A DNA stretch of 64,000 nt. Source: an uncultured Bacteroidales bacterium (GTDB taxonomy: Bacteria; Bacteroidota; Bacteroidia; Bacteroidales; Bacteroidaceae). The DNA lies in the NCBI GenBank assembly GCA_902760345.1, contig CACWFY010000001.1, forward strand, positions 244,957 to 308,956. The letters are read 5' to 3'. The position numbers and the translations under genes were made by a program. The notes beneath the pieces are model-generated. The model was not told where the DNA came from, searched no databases, and saw only the letters and a list, made by a program, of their open reading frames with translations. This document shows positions 54,689 to 63,871 of the stretch, piece after piece. The stretch's first letter is position 1, and each line of letters starts with the position of its first letter.

Positions 54689-55153
54689 ATGGCAAAGTAT
54701 AACATTACAGAAAAGAAAGAAAAAGAGGCAACCTATCGTAGCCTCGTCAGCCCTAAGTTGATGGATGAAATGAAGGAGAAAATCCTTGACATCATTGTAA
54801 TGCAGAAAAAGTATAAAGACAAAGATTATTCAGCCAAGAGACTTGCCGAGGATCTAGGAACGAATACTCGTTACATTTCTGCTGTGGTGAATGTAAGGTT
54901 TCATATGAACTACACGTCGTTCATCAACAAGTTCAGAATAGAAGAAGCAATGGCTATTCTGGTAGACCGCAGGTATCAGTCTCTACGTATGGAGGAGGTG
55001 AGCGACATGGTGGGATTTGCCAATCGTCAGTCGTTCTATGCGTCATTTTACAAACAGATGCATATGACGCCTCGTGCTTACAGACTGCAGCATCTGGCAC
55101 AGCATCCTTCTGAAAAAGTAAAACCAGCGAAAAGACAGCAGTCTGAAAAATGA
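54689..55153 (+). CDS. AraC-family HTH regulator
   Basis: 154 residues. The two HTH motifs of AraC/XylS lie near residues 50-75 (S-A-K-R-L-A-E-D-L-G-T-N-T-R-Y-I-S) and 100-125 (M-E-E-V-S-D-M-V-G-F-A-N-R-Q-S-F-Y-A-S-F). No ligand or receiver domain is attached, so activity must be controlled elsewhere. It overlaps the DPP III gene by ATGA and is likely co-transcribed with it. Confidence 0.9.
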   Translation: MAKYNITEKKEKEATYRSLVSPKLMDEMKEKILDIIVMQKKYKDKDYSAKRLAEDLGTNTRYISAVVNVRFHMNYTSFINKFRIEEAMAILVDRRYQSLRMEEVSDMVGFANRQSFYASFYKQMHMTPRAYRLQHLAQHPSEKVKPAKRQQSEK

Positions 55154-57123
55154 AGAGTTCAGAAGGTAGCACGTTGCCCTTCGACTATCTCGAAGGACGT
55201 TTTGCCGACATCCAATTGCTCAGATATCGTTTGAACGGATTTGAGCAATTGTCTTTGTTGAAGAAAAAGTTGATTTATTATCTGTCAGAAGCAACGCTTT
55301 TTGGTCGTGACATTACTTTTGACCAGAACGGCAGATATAACCTTCGTATTCGTAAAACTCTGGAAGCGGTATATATGGAAGAGACAATACCGCATGATAC
55401 GGAGGAATTTCAAGCCCTTGAGGTGTATCTGAAACGGATGTGGTTTGCCAATGGTATCTATCATCACTATAGTGCTGACAAGTTTCAGCCAGCGTTCAGT
55501 CCAGACTATCTGAAAGATGCTTTGTTGCAAGTTAATCCTGCTCGTTTGCCGCTTCGTTCCGGAGAGACGGTAGAGCAACTATGCGACAATCTCTTTCCTG
55601 TTATCTTCGATATGACCGTGTTGCCCAAGCGGGTGAATAAAGCTGCTGGTGAAGACTTAATAGTTACTTCGGCCTGTAATTTTTATGATGGCGTAACGCA
55701 ACAAGAAGCTTCTGACTTTTATGCAGTCCAGACAATGGCAGATGCCGATAGCGATTCTCCTATTTCCGTAGGTCTGAACTCTACATTAGTTAAACGTAAC
55801 GGACAAATGGTTGAAGAGGTTTGGAAAGTTGGTGGACGCTATTCCAATGCTATACAGCATATAATCTATTGGCTGAATAAGGCGCAGACTGTTGCTGAGA
55901 ATGAATGCCAGCGCAGGGTGATTGGCTTGTTGATAGACTATTATCGGACAGGTGATTTGCGAAAGTTCAACGACTATTGTATAGAGTGGGTTGGCGAACA
56001 TGATGGAACTGTTGATTTCATCAATGGATTCATAGAGGTGTATGGCGATCCGTTGGGGCTGAAAGGAACATGGGAAGGCCTGGTGGAATATATGGACGAA
56101 GAGGCTACCAAACGTACCCTCACCATTAGTCAGAATGCGCAATGGTTTGAAAACCATTCACCCGTAGATCCCAGATTCCGCAAGCCTGAAGTAAAGGGCG
56201 TGACGGCAAAGGCTATTTGTGCGGCGATGCTGGGGGGCGAGGAATATCCCTCGACGGCTATAGGTATTAACCTTCCTAATGCCGACTGGATACGTGCACA
56301 ATATGGCAGCAAGAGCATCACTATCAGCAACATTACTGACGCCTACAATAAGGCAGCTCATGGTAATGGATTTAAAGAAGAATTCATTATCGATGTTGAG
56401 ACGCTGTCCTTGATAGACAAATATGGTGATCTGTGTGATGTCTTGCATACCGATTTGCATGAGTGTCTGGGACATGGCAGTGGTCGCTTGCTCCCTGGTA
56501 CCGACCCCAATGCATTGAAGGCATATGGTAATACGATAGAAGAGGCGCGTGCTGATCTCTTCGGTTTGTATTATATGGCTGACAGGAAAATGATAAACCT
56601 TGGACTCTTGCCTGATGAACAGGCTTACCAGTCACACTATTATACCTATATGATGAATGGGTTGATGACGCAACTCGTTCGTATAGCTCCGGGAAGCCAG
56701 ATTGAAGAGGCTCACATGCGTAATCGGGCACTTATTGCTCATTGGTGTTATGAGCATGGCGACTGTATTAAACTGGAACAGCATAACGGGAAGACCTATG
56801 TGCGTATCGTTGACTACCAGCAGTTGAGGACGTTGTTCGCACAATTGTTAGCAGAAGTACAGCGTATCAAGAGTGAGGGTGACTATGAAGCTGCCCATTT
56901 GTTGGTTGAACGTTATGGAGTTAAGGTGGACGCGGCACTACACCAAGAAGTGTTGGGACGCTATCGTCAGTTGAATTTGGCACCATATAAAGGCTTTATC
57001 AATCCTCAGCTTCTTCCGGTCTTCAACAAAGACGGTGAAATTATTGATATCAACGTGAACTATTCAGAGTCGTATGTTCACCAAATGCTGAGATATAGTT
57101 CCGAATATGGAACTCTGATTTAA
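55150..57123 (+). CDS. dipeptidyl-peptidase III (M49 family)
   Basis: Zinc exopeptidase releasing dipeptides from the N-terminus of peptides. 657 residues. The zinc motif is H-E-C-L-G-H (near residue 437), with a second Glu in I-E-E-A-R-A-D about 30 residues on, as in the characterised Bacteroides enzyme. No signal peptide or lipobox is seen at the N-terminus (M-K-S-S-E-G-S-T-L-P-F), so it should be cytosolic. Its N-terminus and start are coupled to the AraC gene (ATGA). Confidence 0.92.
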   Translation: MKSSEGSTLPFDYLEGRFADIQLLRYRLNGFEQLSLLKKKLIYYLSEATLFGRDITFDQNGRYNLRIRKTLEAVYMEETIPHDTEEFQALEVYLKRMWFANGIYHHYSADKFQPAFSPDYLKDALLQVNPARLPLRSGETVEQLCDNLFPVIFDMTVLPKRVNKAAGEDLIVTSACNFYDGVTQQEASDFYAVQTMADADSDSPISVGLNSTLVKRNGQMVEEVWKVGGRYSNAIQHIIYWLNKAQTVAENECQRRVIGLLIDYYRTGDLRKFNDYCIEWVGEHDGTVDFINGFIEVYGDPLGLKGTWEGLVEYMDEEATKRTLTISQNAQWFENHSPVDPRFRKPEVKGVTAKAICAAMLGGEEYPSTAIGINLPNADWIRAQYGSKSITISNITDAYNKAAHGNGFKEEFIIDVETLSLIDKYGDLCDVLHTDLHECLGHGSGRLLPGTDPNALKAYGNTIEEARADLFGLYYMADRKMINLGLLPDEQAYQSHYYTYMMNGLMTQLVRIAPGSQIEEAHMRNRALIAHWCYEHGDCIKLEQHNGKTYVRIVDYQQLRTLFAQLLAEVQRIKSEGDYEAAHLLVERYGVKVDAALHQEVLGRYRQLNLAPYKGFINPQLLPVFNKDGEIIDINVNYSESYVHQMLRYSSEYGTLI

Positions 57124-57131
57124 TAGGTAGA

Positions 57132-57770
57132 ATGGAAGATATAAATCTGCTCATCAAAGAAATCAAACAGTCGTTCCGTCAAATGATGGACGGGACCATT
57201 GCTCAATCCATGCGCGACAAAGGCGTGAATTATCACTTGAATTGGGGAGCTACTATTCCCCGATTAAAAGATAAAGCAGAAGAACTCCGTGAGCAAACTC
57301 CGACAACAGACGACCAATACACCTTAGCCATAGCTCTGTGGAAAGAGAATGTCCGTGAGTGTAAGATATTGGCAACCATGCTGATGCCAGCCGACAGAAT
57401 TCTCCCAGAAGTGGTAGATATTTGGATGGAACAGATTCCCTCGCAGGAAATTGCCGAGCAGGCGGCATTTAACTTGTGGCAGCACCTGCCGTTTGCTGCT
57501 GAGAAGGCTTTTCAGTGGATTGCTTCTGAGAGAGAGTACGACCAATTGTGTGGCTTTCATGTGCTGTCGCGTCTGATGATGAATTGTCAGGAACCGAACG
57601 AGAGAGGAATCAACGAACTTTTAGACCAGTCAATAGCTGCTCTTCAAGGACCGTTCCCTTCAGTCCGCAAAGCGGCAATGCAAAGCGTTCAACGTTTTGC
57701 AGAATTGGGACTTGTCTATGAGCGATTGGCTAAAAGTGCCATGAAAAGTATTAATTTAGATTTTTTTTAA
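57132..57770 (+). CDS. AlkD-like DNA alkylation repair HEAT-repeat protein
   Basis: 212 residues, all helical by composition. Segments D-D-Q-Y-T-L-A-I-A-L-W-K-E-N-V-R-E-C-K-I and later L-L-D-Q-S-I-A-A-L-Q-G fit the AlkC/AlkD HEAT-like repeats that clasp DNA. I cannot assign AlkD's catalytic Trp and Asp with certainty. It follows the DPP III gene by 8 nt, probably in the same transcript. Confidence 0.65.
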   Translation: MEDINLLIKEIKQSFRQMMDGTIAQSMRDKGVNYHLNWGATIPRLKDKAEELREQTPTTDDQYTLAIALWKENVRECKILATMLMPADRILPEVVDIWMEQIPSQEIAEQAAFNLWQHLPFAAEKAFQWIASEREYDQLCGFHVLSRLMMNCQEPNERGINELLDQSIAALQGPFPSVRKAAMQSVQRFAELGLVYERLAKSAMKSINLDFF

Positions 57771-57777
57771 ATAGTTT

Positions 57778-57810
57778 TTGCGTTTTTCTGCTGAGAAATT
57801 AGTACTTTTG
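57778..57810 (+). promoter_or_regulatory. Bacteroidetes-type promoter of the Fur-family gene
   Basis: TTG 57778-57780, 22 nt, TACTTTTG 57803-57810, 28 nt to ATG 57839. Confidence 0.65.
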
Positions 57811-57838
57811 TGCGGTTTTTAACCATTGACCACATAAA

Positions 57839-58342
57839 ATGAGAGAGAATATCAAGGTGACGGTCAGAAATATTCTGGCTAATTATTTGGAACTGAACAA
57901 GCAGCGAAAGACTCCTGAACGCTTTACTATTCTGGATGCAGTTTATAGCATTAACGGACATTTTACGCTTGAGGAACTTGGTGATAAACTTTCCCAGGAG
58001 TATAATTTCCCAGTGAGTAGAGCAACGTTGTATAATACGCTGAAACTCTTGTTGGAACTGCGGCTTGTTACTCGTCACCGTTTTCAGACGACCACCAAAT
58101 ATGAGGCATGTTTTGATAACGATAGTCATAGCCATCAAATCTGTACGATGTGCGGGAAAGTGACAGAAGTCAAAGCTCCTCGTGTGATAGAAGCCATCAA
58201 TAGTATGCACATGAAACGTTTTCGGAAGGATGGCTTTACGCTATATATCTACGGTGTGTGCAGTACGTGTCAGGCAAAACTGACCCGCAAGTCGGTAAAT
58301 GTGTCAAAAATGAAAAATCAAAAGAATAAAGTAAAACAATGA
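57839..58342 (+). CDS. Fur-family transcriptional regulator
   Basis: 167 residues. The winged-helix DNA-binding half has R-F-T-I-L-D-A-V-Y near residue 28 and R-A-T-L-Y-N-T-L-K-L-L near 61. The metal-binding half has S-H-S-H-Q-I-C-T-M-C-G-K and later C-S-T-C-Q, two CxxC pairs for the structural zinc. Iron (Fur), peroxide (PerR) or zinc (Zur) sensing cannot be told apart. It is coupled to purA (ATGA overlap). A Lys/Asn-rich tail (K-M-K-N-Q-K-N-K-V-K-Q) ends it. Confidence 0.9.
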   Translation: MRENIKVTVRNILANYLELNKQRKTPERFTILDAVYSINGHFTLEELGDKLSQEYNFPVSRATLYNTLKLLLELRLVTRHRFQTTTKYEACFDNDSHSHQICTMCGKVTEVKAPRVIEAINSMHMKRFRKDGFTLYIYGVCSTCQAKLTRKSVNVSKMKNQKNKVKQ

Positions 58343-59610
58343 ATCAAGGAAAAGTGGATGTCCTGCTAGGATTGCAGTGGGGCGACGAAGGTAAGGGAAA
58401 GGTTGTTGACGTGCTGACTCCGCAGTACGATGTGATTGCACGATTTCAGGGTGGTCCGAATGCTGGCCATACCTTGGAGTTTGAAGGTCAGAAATATGTG
58501 CTTCGCTCTATTCCCTCTGGCATCTTCCAGGGTGGCAAGGTGAACATCATCGGTAATGGTGTGGTACTTGCTCCCGACTTGTTTATGGACGAAGCGAAGG
58601 CTTTAGAAGCCAGTGGTCACGAACTGAAGGAGCGTCTGCACATCTCTAAGAAAGCGCATCTCATCATGCCCACCCATCGTGTACTCGATGCTGCCTATGA
58701 GGCACAGAAAGGAAAGAATAAGGTGGGTACTACGGGAAAGGGTATTGGCCCGACCTATACGGATAAGGTGTCGCGTAATGGTCTGCGTGTAGGTGATATT
58801 CTTGATAATTTTGAAGAGAAGTATGCCGCTCATAAGGCTCGTCATGAGGCTATTCTGAAATCGCTCAACTTCGAGTATGACATCACAGAGGTCGAGAAGA
58901 AGTGGCTGGAGGGTATCGAATATCTGCGCCAGTTCCATCTGGTAGACAGCGAGCACGAAATCAACAATGTATTGCGTTCGGGCAAAAGCATCCTCTGCGA
59001 GGGCGCTCAGGGAACGATGCTGGATGTTGATTTCGGTAGCTATCCCTTCGTGACTTCTTCTAATACCATTTGTGCCGGTGCTTGTACTGGTCTGGGCATT
59101 GGTCCTAATAGAATTGGCGAGGTGTTCGGTATTATGAAGGCATACTGCACACGTGTCGGTGCAGGTCCCTTCCCCACAGAATTGTTCGATGAGACGGGTA
59201 AGAAGATTCGCGACCTTGGCCATGAGTATGGTGCTGTTACAGGCCGTGAACGTCGTTGTGGTTGGATAGACCTCGTTGCCCTGCGTTATTCAATCATGGT
59301 GAACGGTGTCACTCAGTTGATTATGATGAAGAGCGACGTTTTGGATGATTTCCAGACAATTAAGGCTTGTACAGCTTATAAGGTAAATGGCGTTGAGACA
59401 CGCGACTTTCCTTACGATATTGAGAATGGAATCGAGCCCGTCTACGTGGAACTTCCAGGTTGGCAGACAGATATGACGAAGTTTACCAGCGAGGAAGAGT
59501 TCCCAGAGGCATTCTCGAACTACATCAAATTCCTTGAAAAGGAATTGGAAACTCCTATTAAGATTATTAGCATCGGTCCTGACCGTGCTCAAACGATTGT
59601 ACGCAAATAA
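58339..59610 (+). CDS. purA: adenylosuccinate synthase
   Basis: Makes adenylosuccinate from IMP, aspartate and GTP. 423 residues. P-loop-like Q-W-G-D-E-G-K-G-K near residue 13 with catalytic Asp, G-G-x-N-A-G-H-T near 39 (catalytic His), G-T-T-x-K-G-I-G-P-T-Y and T-G-R-E-R-R-C-G-W. Start overlaps the Fur gene stop by ATGA. Confidence 0.98.
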   Translation: MNQGKVDVLLGLQWGDEGKGKVVDVLTPQYDVIARFQGGPNAGHTLEFEGQKYVLRSIPSGIFQGGKVNIIGNGVVLAPDLFMDEAKALEASGHELKERLHISKKAHLIMPTHRVLDAAYEAQKGKNKVGTTGKGIGPTYTDKVSRNGLRVGDILDNFEEKYAAHKARHEAILKSLNFEYDITEVEKKWLEGIEYLRQFHLVDSEHEINNVLRSGKSILCEGAQGTMLDVDFGSYPFVTSSNTICAGACTGLGIGPNRIGEVFGIMKAYCTRVGAGPFPTELFDETGKKIRDLGHEYGAVTGRERRCGWIDLVALRYSIMVNGVTQLIMMKSDVLDDFQTIKACTAYKVNGVETRDFPYDIENGIEPVYVELPGWQTDMTKFTSEEEFPEAFSNYIKFLEKELETPIKIISIGPDRAQTIVRK

Positions 59611-59613
59611 TAC

Positions 59614-60987
59614 ATGGCACAGAAACCCAGTATACCCAAGGGAACACGCGACTTCGGCTCCGTAGAGATGGCCAAGCGCAATTATATCTTCAACACCATC
59701 CGCTCTGTCTATGAGCTCTATGGCTTTCAGCAGATAGAGACACCAGCCCAGGAGACCCTGCAGACGTTAATGGGAAAATACGGTGAGGAAGGTGACAAGT
59801 TGCTTTTCAAGATTCTGAACTCAGGTGACTATCTCTCGAAGATAGCTGACGAGGAACTGACTGAGCGCAATACACTCCGCTTGGCATCCAAGATATGTGA
59901 AAAAGGTCTGCGTTATGACCTTACCGTTCCCTTTGCCCGCTATGTGGTGATGCACCGTGAGGAACTGCAACTGCCTTTTAAGCGTTATCAGGTTCAACCC
60001 GTTTGGCGTGCCGACCGTCCACAGAAAGGCCGTTATCGTGAGTTCTATCAGTTTGATGGCGACGTGGTGGGTTCTGACTCGCTGCTCAACGAGGTAGAGC
60101 TGATGCAGATAGTTGATACTGTTTTTACCCGCTTTGGAGTACGCGTACAGATTAAGATCAACAATCGCAAGATACTGACAGGTATTGCCGAGGTGATTGG
60201 TGCTGCCGACAAGATAGTCGACATTACCGTTGCCATTGACAAACTTGACAAGATTGGTATCGAGAATGTAAATGCAGAGCTGCGTGAGGATGGTCTTAGC
60301 GAGGAACAGATCCAGAAGCTGCAGCCCATCATTATGCTGGAGGGCACTAATGAACAGAAGTTGAAAACTATTGCAGAGGTGCTGAAAGACAGTGAGGTTG
60401 GCTTAAAAGGTGTAGAAGAGACCAAATATATCCTTGGCTATCTGACTTCGCTGAACAATGAGCTACAGTTGGATTTGACGCTGGCTCGTGGTTTGAGTTA
60501 CTATACGGGCGCCATTTTCGAGGTGAAAGCCCTCGACACCCCCATGGGAAGCATCTCTGGTGGTGGACGCTATGATAACTTGACTGGTATCTTCGGTATG
60601 CCTGGCCTTTCGGGTGTGGGCATTTCATTTGGTGTTGACCGTATCTACGACGTGTTGAATGCCCTAGACCTTTATCCGAAGGATTCTCTTAACACCACTC
60701 AAGTACTGTTCATCAATTTTGGCGAACGGGAGACGGCTTACTGCCTACCTATTATATATAAGGTACGCGCGAAAAACATCCGAGCTGAGATCTATCCTGA
60801 TGCTGCCAAGATGAAGAAGCAGATGAGTTATGCCAATGCCAAGCAGATTCCTTATGTGGTACTGGCCGGAGAAAGCGAAATGAACGAAGGCAAGGTGACG
60901 CTGAAGAATATGCAGACGGGCGAACAGCTTCTATTGACTAGCGATGAGCTCTTAGCTGTATTGACAAAAAACCGCACTAATGATTAG
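59614..60987 (+). CDS. hisS: histidine--tRNA ligase
   Basis: 457 residues, class II. It opens [10 protein letters not shown]; motif 2 is [16 protein letters not shown]; the His-specific segments [10 protein letters not shown] and G-G-G-R-Y-D-N-L follow. C-terminal anticodon domain from about residue 355. It starts 3 nt after purA and is followed by a terminator. Confidence 0.98.
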   Translation: MAQKPSIPKGTRDFGSVEMAKRNYIFNTIRSVYELYGFQQIETPAQETLQTLMGKYGEEGDKLLFKILNSGDYLSKIADEELTERNTLRLASKICEKGLRYDLTVPFARYVVMHREELQLPFKRYQVQPVWRADRPQKGRYREFYQFDGDVVGSDSLLNEVELMQIVDTVFTRFGVRVQIKINNRKILTGIAEVIGAADKIVDITVAIDKLDKIGIENVNAELREDGLSEEQIQKLQPIIMLEGTNEQKLKTIAEVLKDSEVGLKGVEETKYILGYLTSLNNELQLDLTLARGLSYYTGAIFEVKALDTPMGSISGGGRYDNLTGIFGMPGLSGVGISFGVDRIYDVLNALDLYPKDSLNTTQVLFINFGERETAYCLPIIYKVRAKNIRAEIYPDAAKMKKQMSYANAKQIPYVVLAGESEMNEGKVTLKNMQTGEQLLLTSDELLAVLTKNRTND

Positions 60988-61020
60988 CCCCGCAAAATGG
61001 ACAAAGAATAAATAACAAAT

Positions 61021-61054
61021 AAATCCTGCAAAAAACTTGCGGGATTTATTTTTT
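61021..61054 (+). terminator. intrinsic terminator of the fur-purA-hisS operon
   Basis: AAATCCTGCAA (61021-61031), loop, TTGCGGGATTT (61037-61047) with one G-U pair, then T-rich sequence. The 3' arm contains the -33 element of the next promoter. Confidence 0.85.
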
Positions 61055-61067
61055 CTGCGTATATTTG
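61037..61067 (+). promoter_or_regulatory. Bacteroidetes-type promoter of rubrerythrin
   Basis: TTG 61037-61039, 20 nt, TATATTTG 61060-61067, 49 nt to ATG. The TTG is part of the hisS terminator stem. Confidence 0.7.
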
Positions 61068-61116
61068 CAAAAACAATTGAAAGTATTACTAACTCTAAAC
61101 AAATATTTTAATTATT

Positions 61117-61677
61117 ATGAAGAAAAAATTCATTTGCGCCGTTTGTGGATATATCTATGAAGGCGATGCAGCTCCCGAGAAGTGTCCCATCTGTAAGGCT
61201 CCTGCCTCAAAGTTCTCAGAACTGAAGGAACAGGTCGGTGACGTAACTTACGCTACTGTTCACCGTCTGGGTGATGGTAAGATTGAGGGCGTTCCCGAAG
61301 AGATGATTCAAGAGTTGCGCAACAATTATAATGGTGAGTGTGGCGAGGTCGGTATGTACATTGCTATGGCTCGTCAGGCTGACCGCGAGGGCTATCCTGA
61401 GATTGCCGAGGCTTTCAACCGCTATGCACTGGAAGAGGCTAAGCATGCTGCTCAGTTTGCAGAACTGTTGGGTGAGGTTGTTTTCGATACCAAAACCAAT
61501 CTGGAGAAACGTGCTGCTGCCGAAGAGGGTGCTTGTGCTGACAAGTTCGAACTGGCCAAGCAAGCTAAGGCTATGGGCTTCGATGCTATTCACGACATGG
61601 TTCATGAGGCTGCTAAGGATGAGGCCCGCCATGGTGCAGGCTTTGCAGGACTGCTGAAACGCTATTTTGGCAAGTAA
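61117..61677 (+). CDS. rubrerythrin, rubredoxin-first type
   Basis: Non-haem diiron peroxidase that protects anaerobes from H2O2. 186 residues: N-terminal rubredoxin-like Fe site C-A-V-C-G-Y and C-P-I-C-K-A, then a ferritin-like four-helix domain with diiron ligands in E-x-G-E-V-G-M-Y, E-E-A-K-H-A and D-E-A-R-H. The rubredoxin domain first marks the reversed-order rubrerythrin. It ends just before the terminator overlapping the next start codon. Confidence 0.95.
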   Translation: MKKKFICAVCGYIYEGDAAPEKCPICKAPASKFSELKEQVGDVTYATVHRLGDGKIEGVPEEMIQELRNNYNGECGEVGMYIAMARQADREGYPEIAEAFNRYALEEAKHAAQFAELLGEVVFDTKTNLEKRAAAEEGACADKFELAKQAKAMGFDAIHDMVHEAAKDEARHGAGFAGLLKRYFGK

Positions 61678-61696
61678 TATGCACAATAAAATCAAA

Positions 61697-61741
61697 GGAA
61701 AGTCGTTTATCAGTTATATGATGAAACGACTTTTCTTTTTT
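61697..61741 (+). terminator. terminator hairpin overlapping the next gene's start codon
   Basis: AAAGTCGTTT (61699-61708) and AAACGACTTT (61724-61733) are exact complements, 15-nt loop, followed by a T-rich run. It begins 20 nt after the rubrerythrin stop; the ATGATG start of the lipoprotein gene lies in the loop and its first codons in the 3' arm and T-run. Confidence 0.75.
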
Positions 61742-63049
61742 ATCTCTATCATAGCCCTGTTGTTGTCGGCCTGTTCTGACAATGACTCTTTTTCAACAGA
61801 TGCCAGTTATCGTCTGACCTTTTCTGCCGATACTGTCCGTCTGGACACGCTCTTCTCGACGGTACCTTCGTCCACCTACACCTTCTGGGTGTTTAACAAG
61901 AATGCTAATGGGGTCCGCATTCGTACAGCCCGTCTGGAGCGTGGTAATCAGTCAGGCTTCCGGGTGAACGTCGATGGCGTCTATCTGAATCCTGTTGCCA
62001 CTGATTTTGAACTGCGCGAAGGCGATAGCTTGCGCGTATTTGTCGAGGTGACTACCCATGAAAATTTAGCTGCCGACCCTCAACTTGTTGAAGACAACTT
62101 GCTGTTTACGCTCGAGAGTGGGGTAGAACAGCGTATCAATCTTCGTACCTATAGTTGGGATGCTCAAAAGATTGAAAGTCTTCAGGTGGCAGGCGATATG
62201 ACCATAGTGTCTGACCGTCCTGTTGTTGTCTATGGAACAGGTATTGAGGTGGCTAAGACGGCTACATTGACCATCAAGAATACGACACTCTATTTTCATG
62301 GCAATGCCGGTATTCATGTGGAAGGCCAGCTGATTGCTGAGAATAGCCTGTTCCGTGGTGACCGTCTGGATCATATGTTTTCCTATCTTCCCTATGACCG
62401 CGTCAGCGGACAGTGGAAGGGTATCTCCGTTGCCGTCAAGGCCCCCGGTTGTACGTTGACTGACTGCGAGATTCACAGCGCCTATACCGGACTGTCCTGT
62501 GATTCAACGACAGTCACGCTGACTAATACTGTTATCCATAATTGTCGGGGCTTTGGACTATATGCCCACGACAGCGAGGTTTCTGTCACCAATTGCCAGA
62601 TGAGTAATACGCTCAACGATTGTCTGACGCTTTTGGGAGGTACGGCCAAGGTCGACCAAACAACGCTGGCTCAATTCTATCCCTTCTCTGCTCCTCGGGG
62701 TGCAGCCCTTCGTTTTGCCCATACCAAGCAGGATGTTCAGTTGACTTGTACGAACACACTTGTTACAGGCTATGACGCCGATGTGGTGTTTGGGGGGGTA
62801 AATGAAGATGGGAAACCTGGCTACACCTTCCAGAATTGCATTCTGCGTACGACGGAGGTCACCGATGAGACGCTCTTTAAGGACATTATCTGGGAGAAGA
62901 GTAGTGACGAGATTCAAGGTTCGAAACATTTTGTGCTATTTGATGATGACAAATTGTGCTATGATTTTAGCATCAAGGAAGACTCTCCCGCATATGAATA
63001 TTCCATTGGCCGCAAAAATAATTCTGCTGACAAAGAGAAAAATAATTGA
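61718..63049 (+). CDS. beta-helix lipoprotein of unknown function
   Basis: About 443 residues. Lipoprotein signal (F-F-F-I-S-I-I-A-L-L-L-S-A-C-S). Residues about 160-340 show short repeats of the right-handed parallel beta-helix kind (V-Y-G-T-G-I-E-V, N-T-T-L-Y-F-H-G-N-A-G-I-H-V, N-T-V-I-H-N-C-R-G-F-G-L). The N-terminal part looks like an Ig-like fold. I choose ATG 61718 or 61721; the longer start at 61667 would overlap the rubrerythrin gene. Surface or periplasmic glycan-related proteins often share this fold; no enzyme activity is evident. Confidence 0.75.
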   Translation: MMKRLFFFISIIALLLSACSDNDSFSTDASYRLTFSADTVRLDTLFSTVPSSTYTFWVFNKNANGVRIRTARLERGNQSGFRVNVDGVYLNPVATDFELREGDSLRVFVEVTTHENLAADPQLVEDNLLFTLESGVEQRINLRTYSWDAQKIESLQVAGDMTIVSDRPVVVYGTGIEVAKTATLTIKNTTLYFHGNAGIHVEGQLIAENSLFRGDRLDHMFSYLPYDRVSGQWKGISVAVKAPGCTLTDCEIHSAYTGLSCDSTTVTLTNTVIHNCRGFGLYAHDSEVSVTNCQMSNTLNDCLTLLGGTAKVDQTTLAQFYPFSAPRGAALRFAHTKQDVQLTCTNTLVTGYDADVVFGGVNEDGKPGYTFQNCILRTTEVTDETLFKDIIWEKSSDEIQGSKHFVLFDDDKLCYDFSIKEDSPAYEYSIGRKNNSADKEKNN

Positions 63050-63058
63050 ACTTTTTCT

Positions 63059-63088
63059 TTGTTATTTGCCTAATAATTAGTAACTTTG
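63059..63088 (+). promoter_or_regulatory. Bacteroidetes-type promoter of infC
   Basis: TTG 63059-63061, 19 nt, TAACTTTG 63081-63088, 25 nt to ATG 63114. Confidence 0.75.
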
Positions 63089-63113
63089 CAGCCGATTTCG
63101 TAAAAAATAGTTG

Positions 63114-63806
63114 ATGAAGAACGACAACATGAAGAACCAGTACCGTATCAACGAACAGATACGAGTACGTGAAGTGCGCATTGTGGGTGATGGAGAAAGC
63201 ATGGTTTTGCCTACTCGCCAGGCCCTTGATATGGCCCGCGACCAAGGCGTAGACCTTGTGGAGATTTCTCCCAATGCGAATCCGCCTGTTTGTCGCCTTA
63301 TCGACTATTCGAAATTCCTTTACCAGCAGAAGAAGCGCCAGAAGGAGATGAAGGCCAAGCAGGTGAAGGTCGAGGTCAAGGAAATCCGTTTCGGACCCCA
63401 GACCGATGAGCACGACTATCAGTTTAAGCTGAAGCATGCCAAGGAGTTTCTTGAGGATGGTAATAAGGTTCGTGCCTACGTGTTCTTCCGTGGACGTAGT
63501 ATCCTCTTCAAGGAACAAGGCGAAGTTCTTTTGTTGCGCTTTGCCAACGATTTGGAAGAATATGGCAAGGTAGAGGGAATGCCCTCTTTGGAAGGCAAGA
63601 AGATGTTCCTCTATTTGGCACCGAAGAAGGCTGGTGCTCAGAAGAAGAGTCAGCAGGCTCGTGACCGTGAGGCAGTGGAAAGTGCTTCCAAGGAAGCCGT
63701 TAAGCAACAGCAGCCTGTAGACGATACTCCTGCAAATGGTGGTCTTTTCGCCAATGCCAAGATTAGTGCTGATGCGCTGAAGAAATTAACTGAGAATGAA
63801 GAATAA
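63114..63806 (+). CDS. infC: translation initiation factor IF-3
   Basis: 230 residues. N-domain R-I-N-E-Q-I-R-V and [20 protein letters not shown]-domain [15 protein letters not shown] long polar C-terminal extension is usual in Bacteroidetes. The frame is stopped in place by TAG at 63108-63110, leaving TTG 63111, ATG 63114 or ATG 63129 as starts; I choose ATG 63114. It leads the infC-rpmI operon. Confidence 0.95.
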   Translation: MKNDNMKNQYRINEQIRVREVRIVGDGESMVLPTRQALDMARDQGVDLVEISPNANPPVCRLIDYSKFLYQQKKRQKEMKAKQVKVEVKEIRFGPQTDEHDYQFKLKHAKEFLEDGNKVRAYVFFRGRSILFKEQGEVLLLRFANDLEEYGKVEGMPSLEGKKMFLYLAPKKAGAQKKSQQARDREAVESASKEAVKQQQPVDDTPANGGLFANAKISADALKKLTENEE

Positions 63807-63871
63807 GGCGTCGCGCCCGGTATATGCGTAGTCGCCGATTTATTAATAACAATTTAAATATTTAAAAAACA

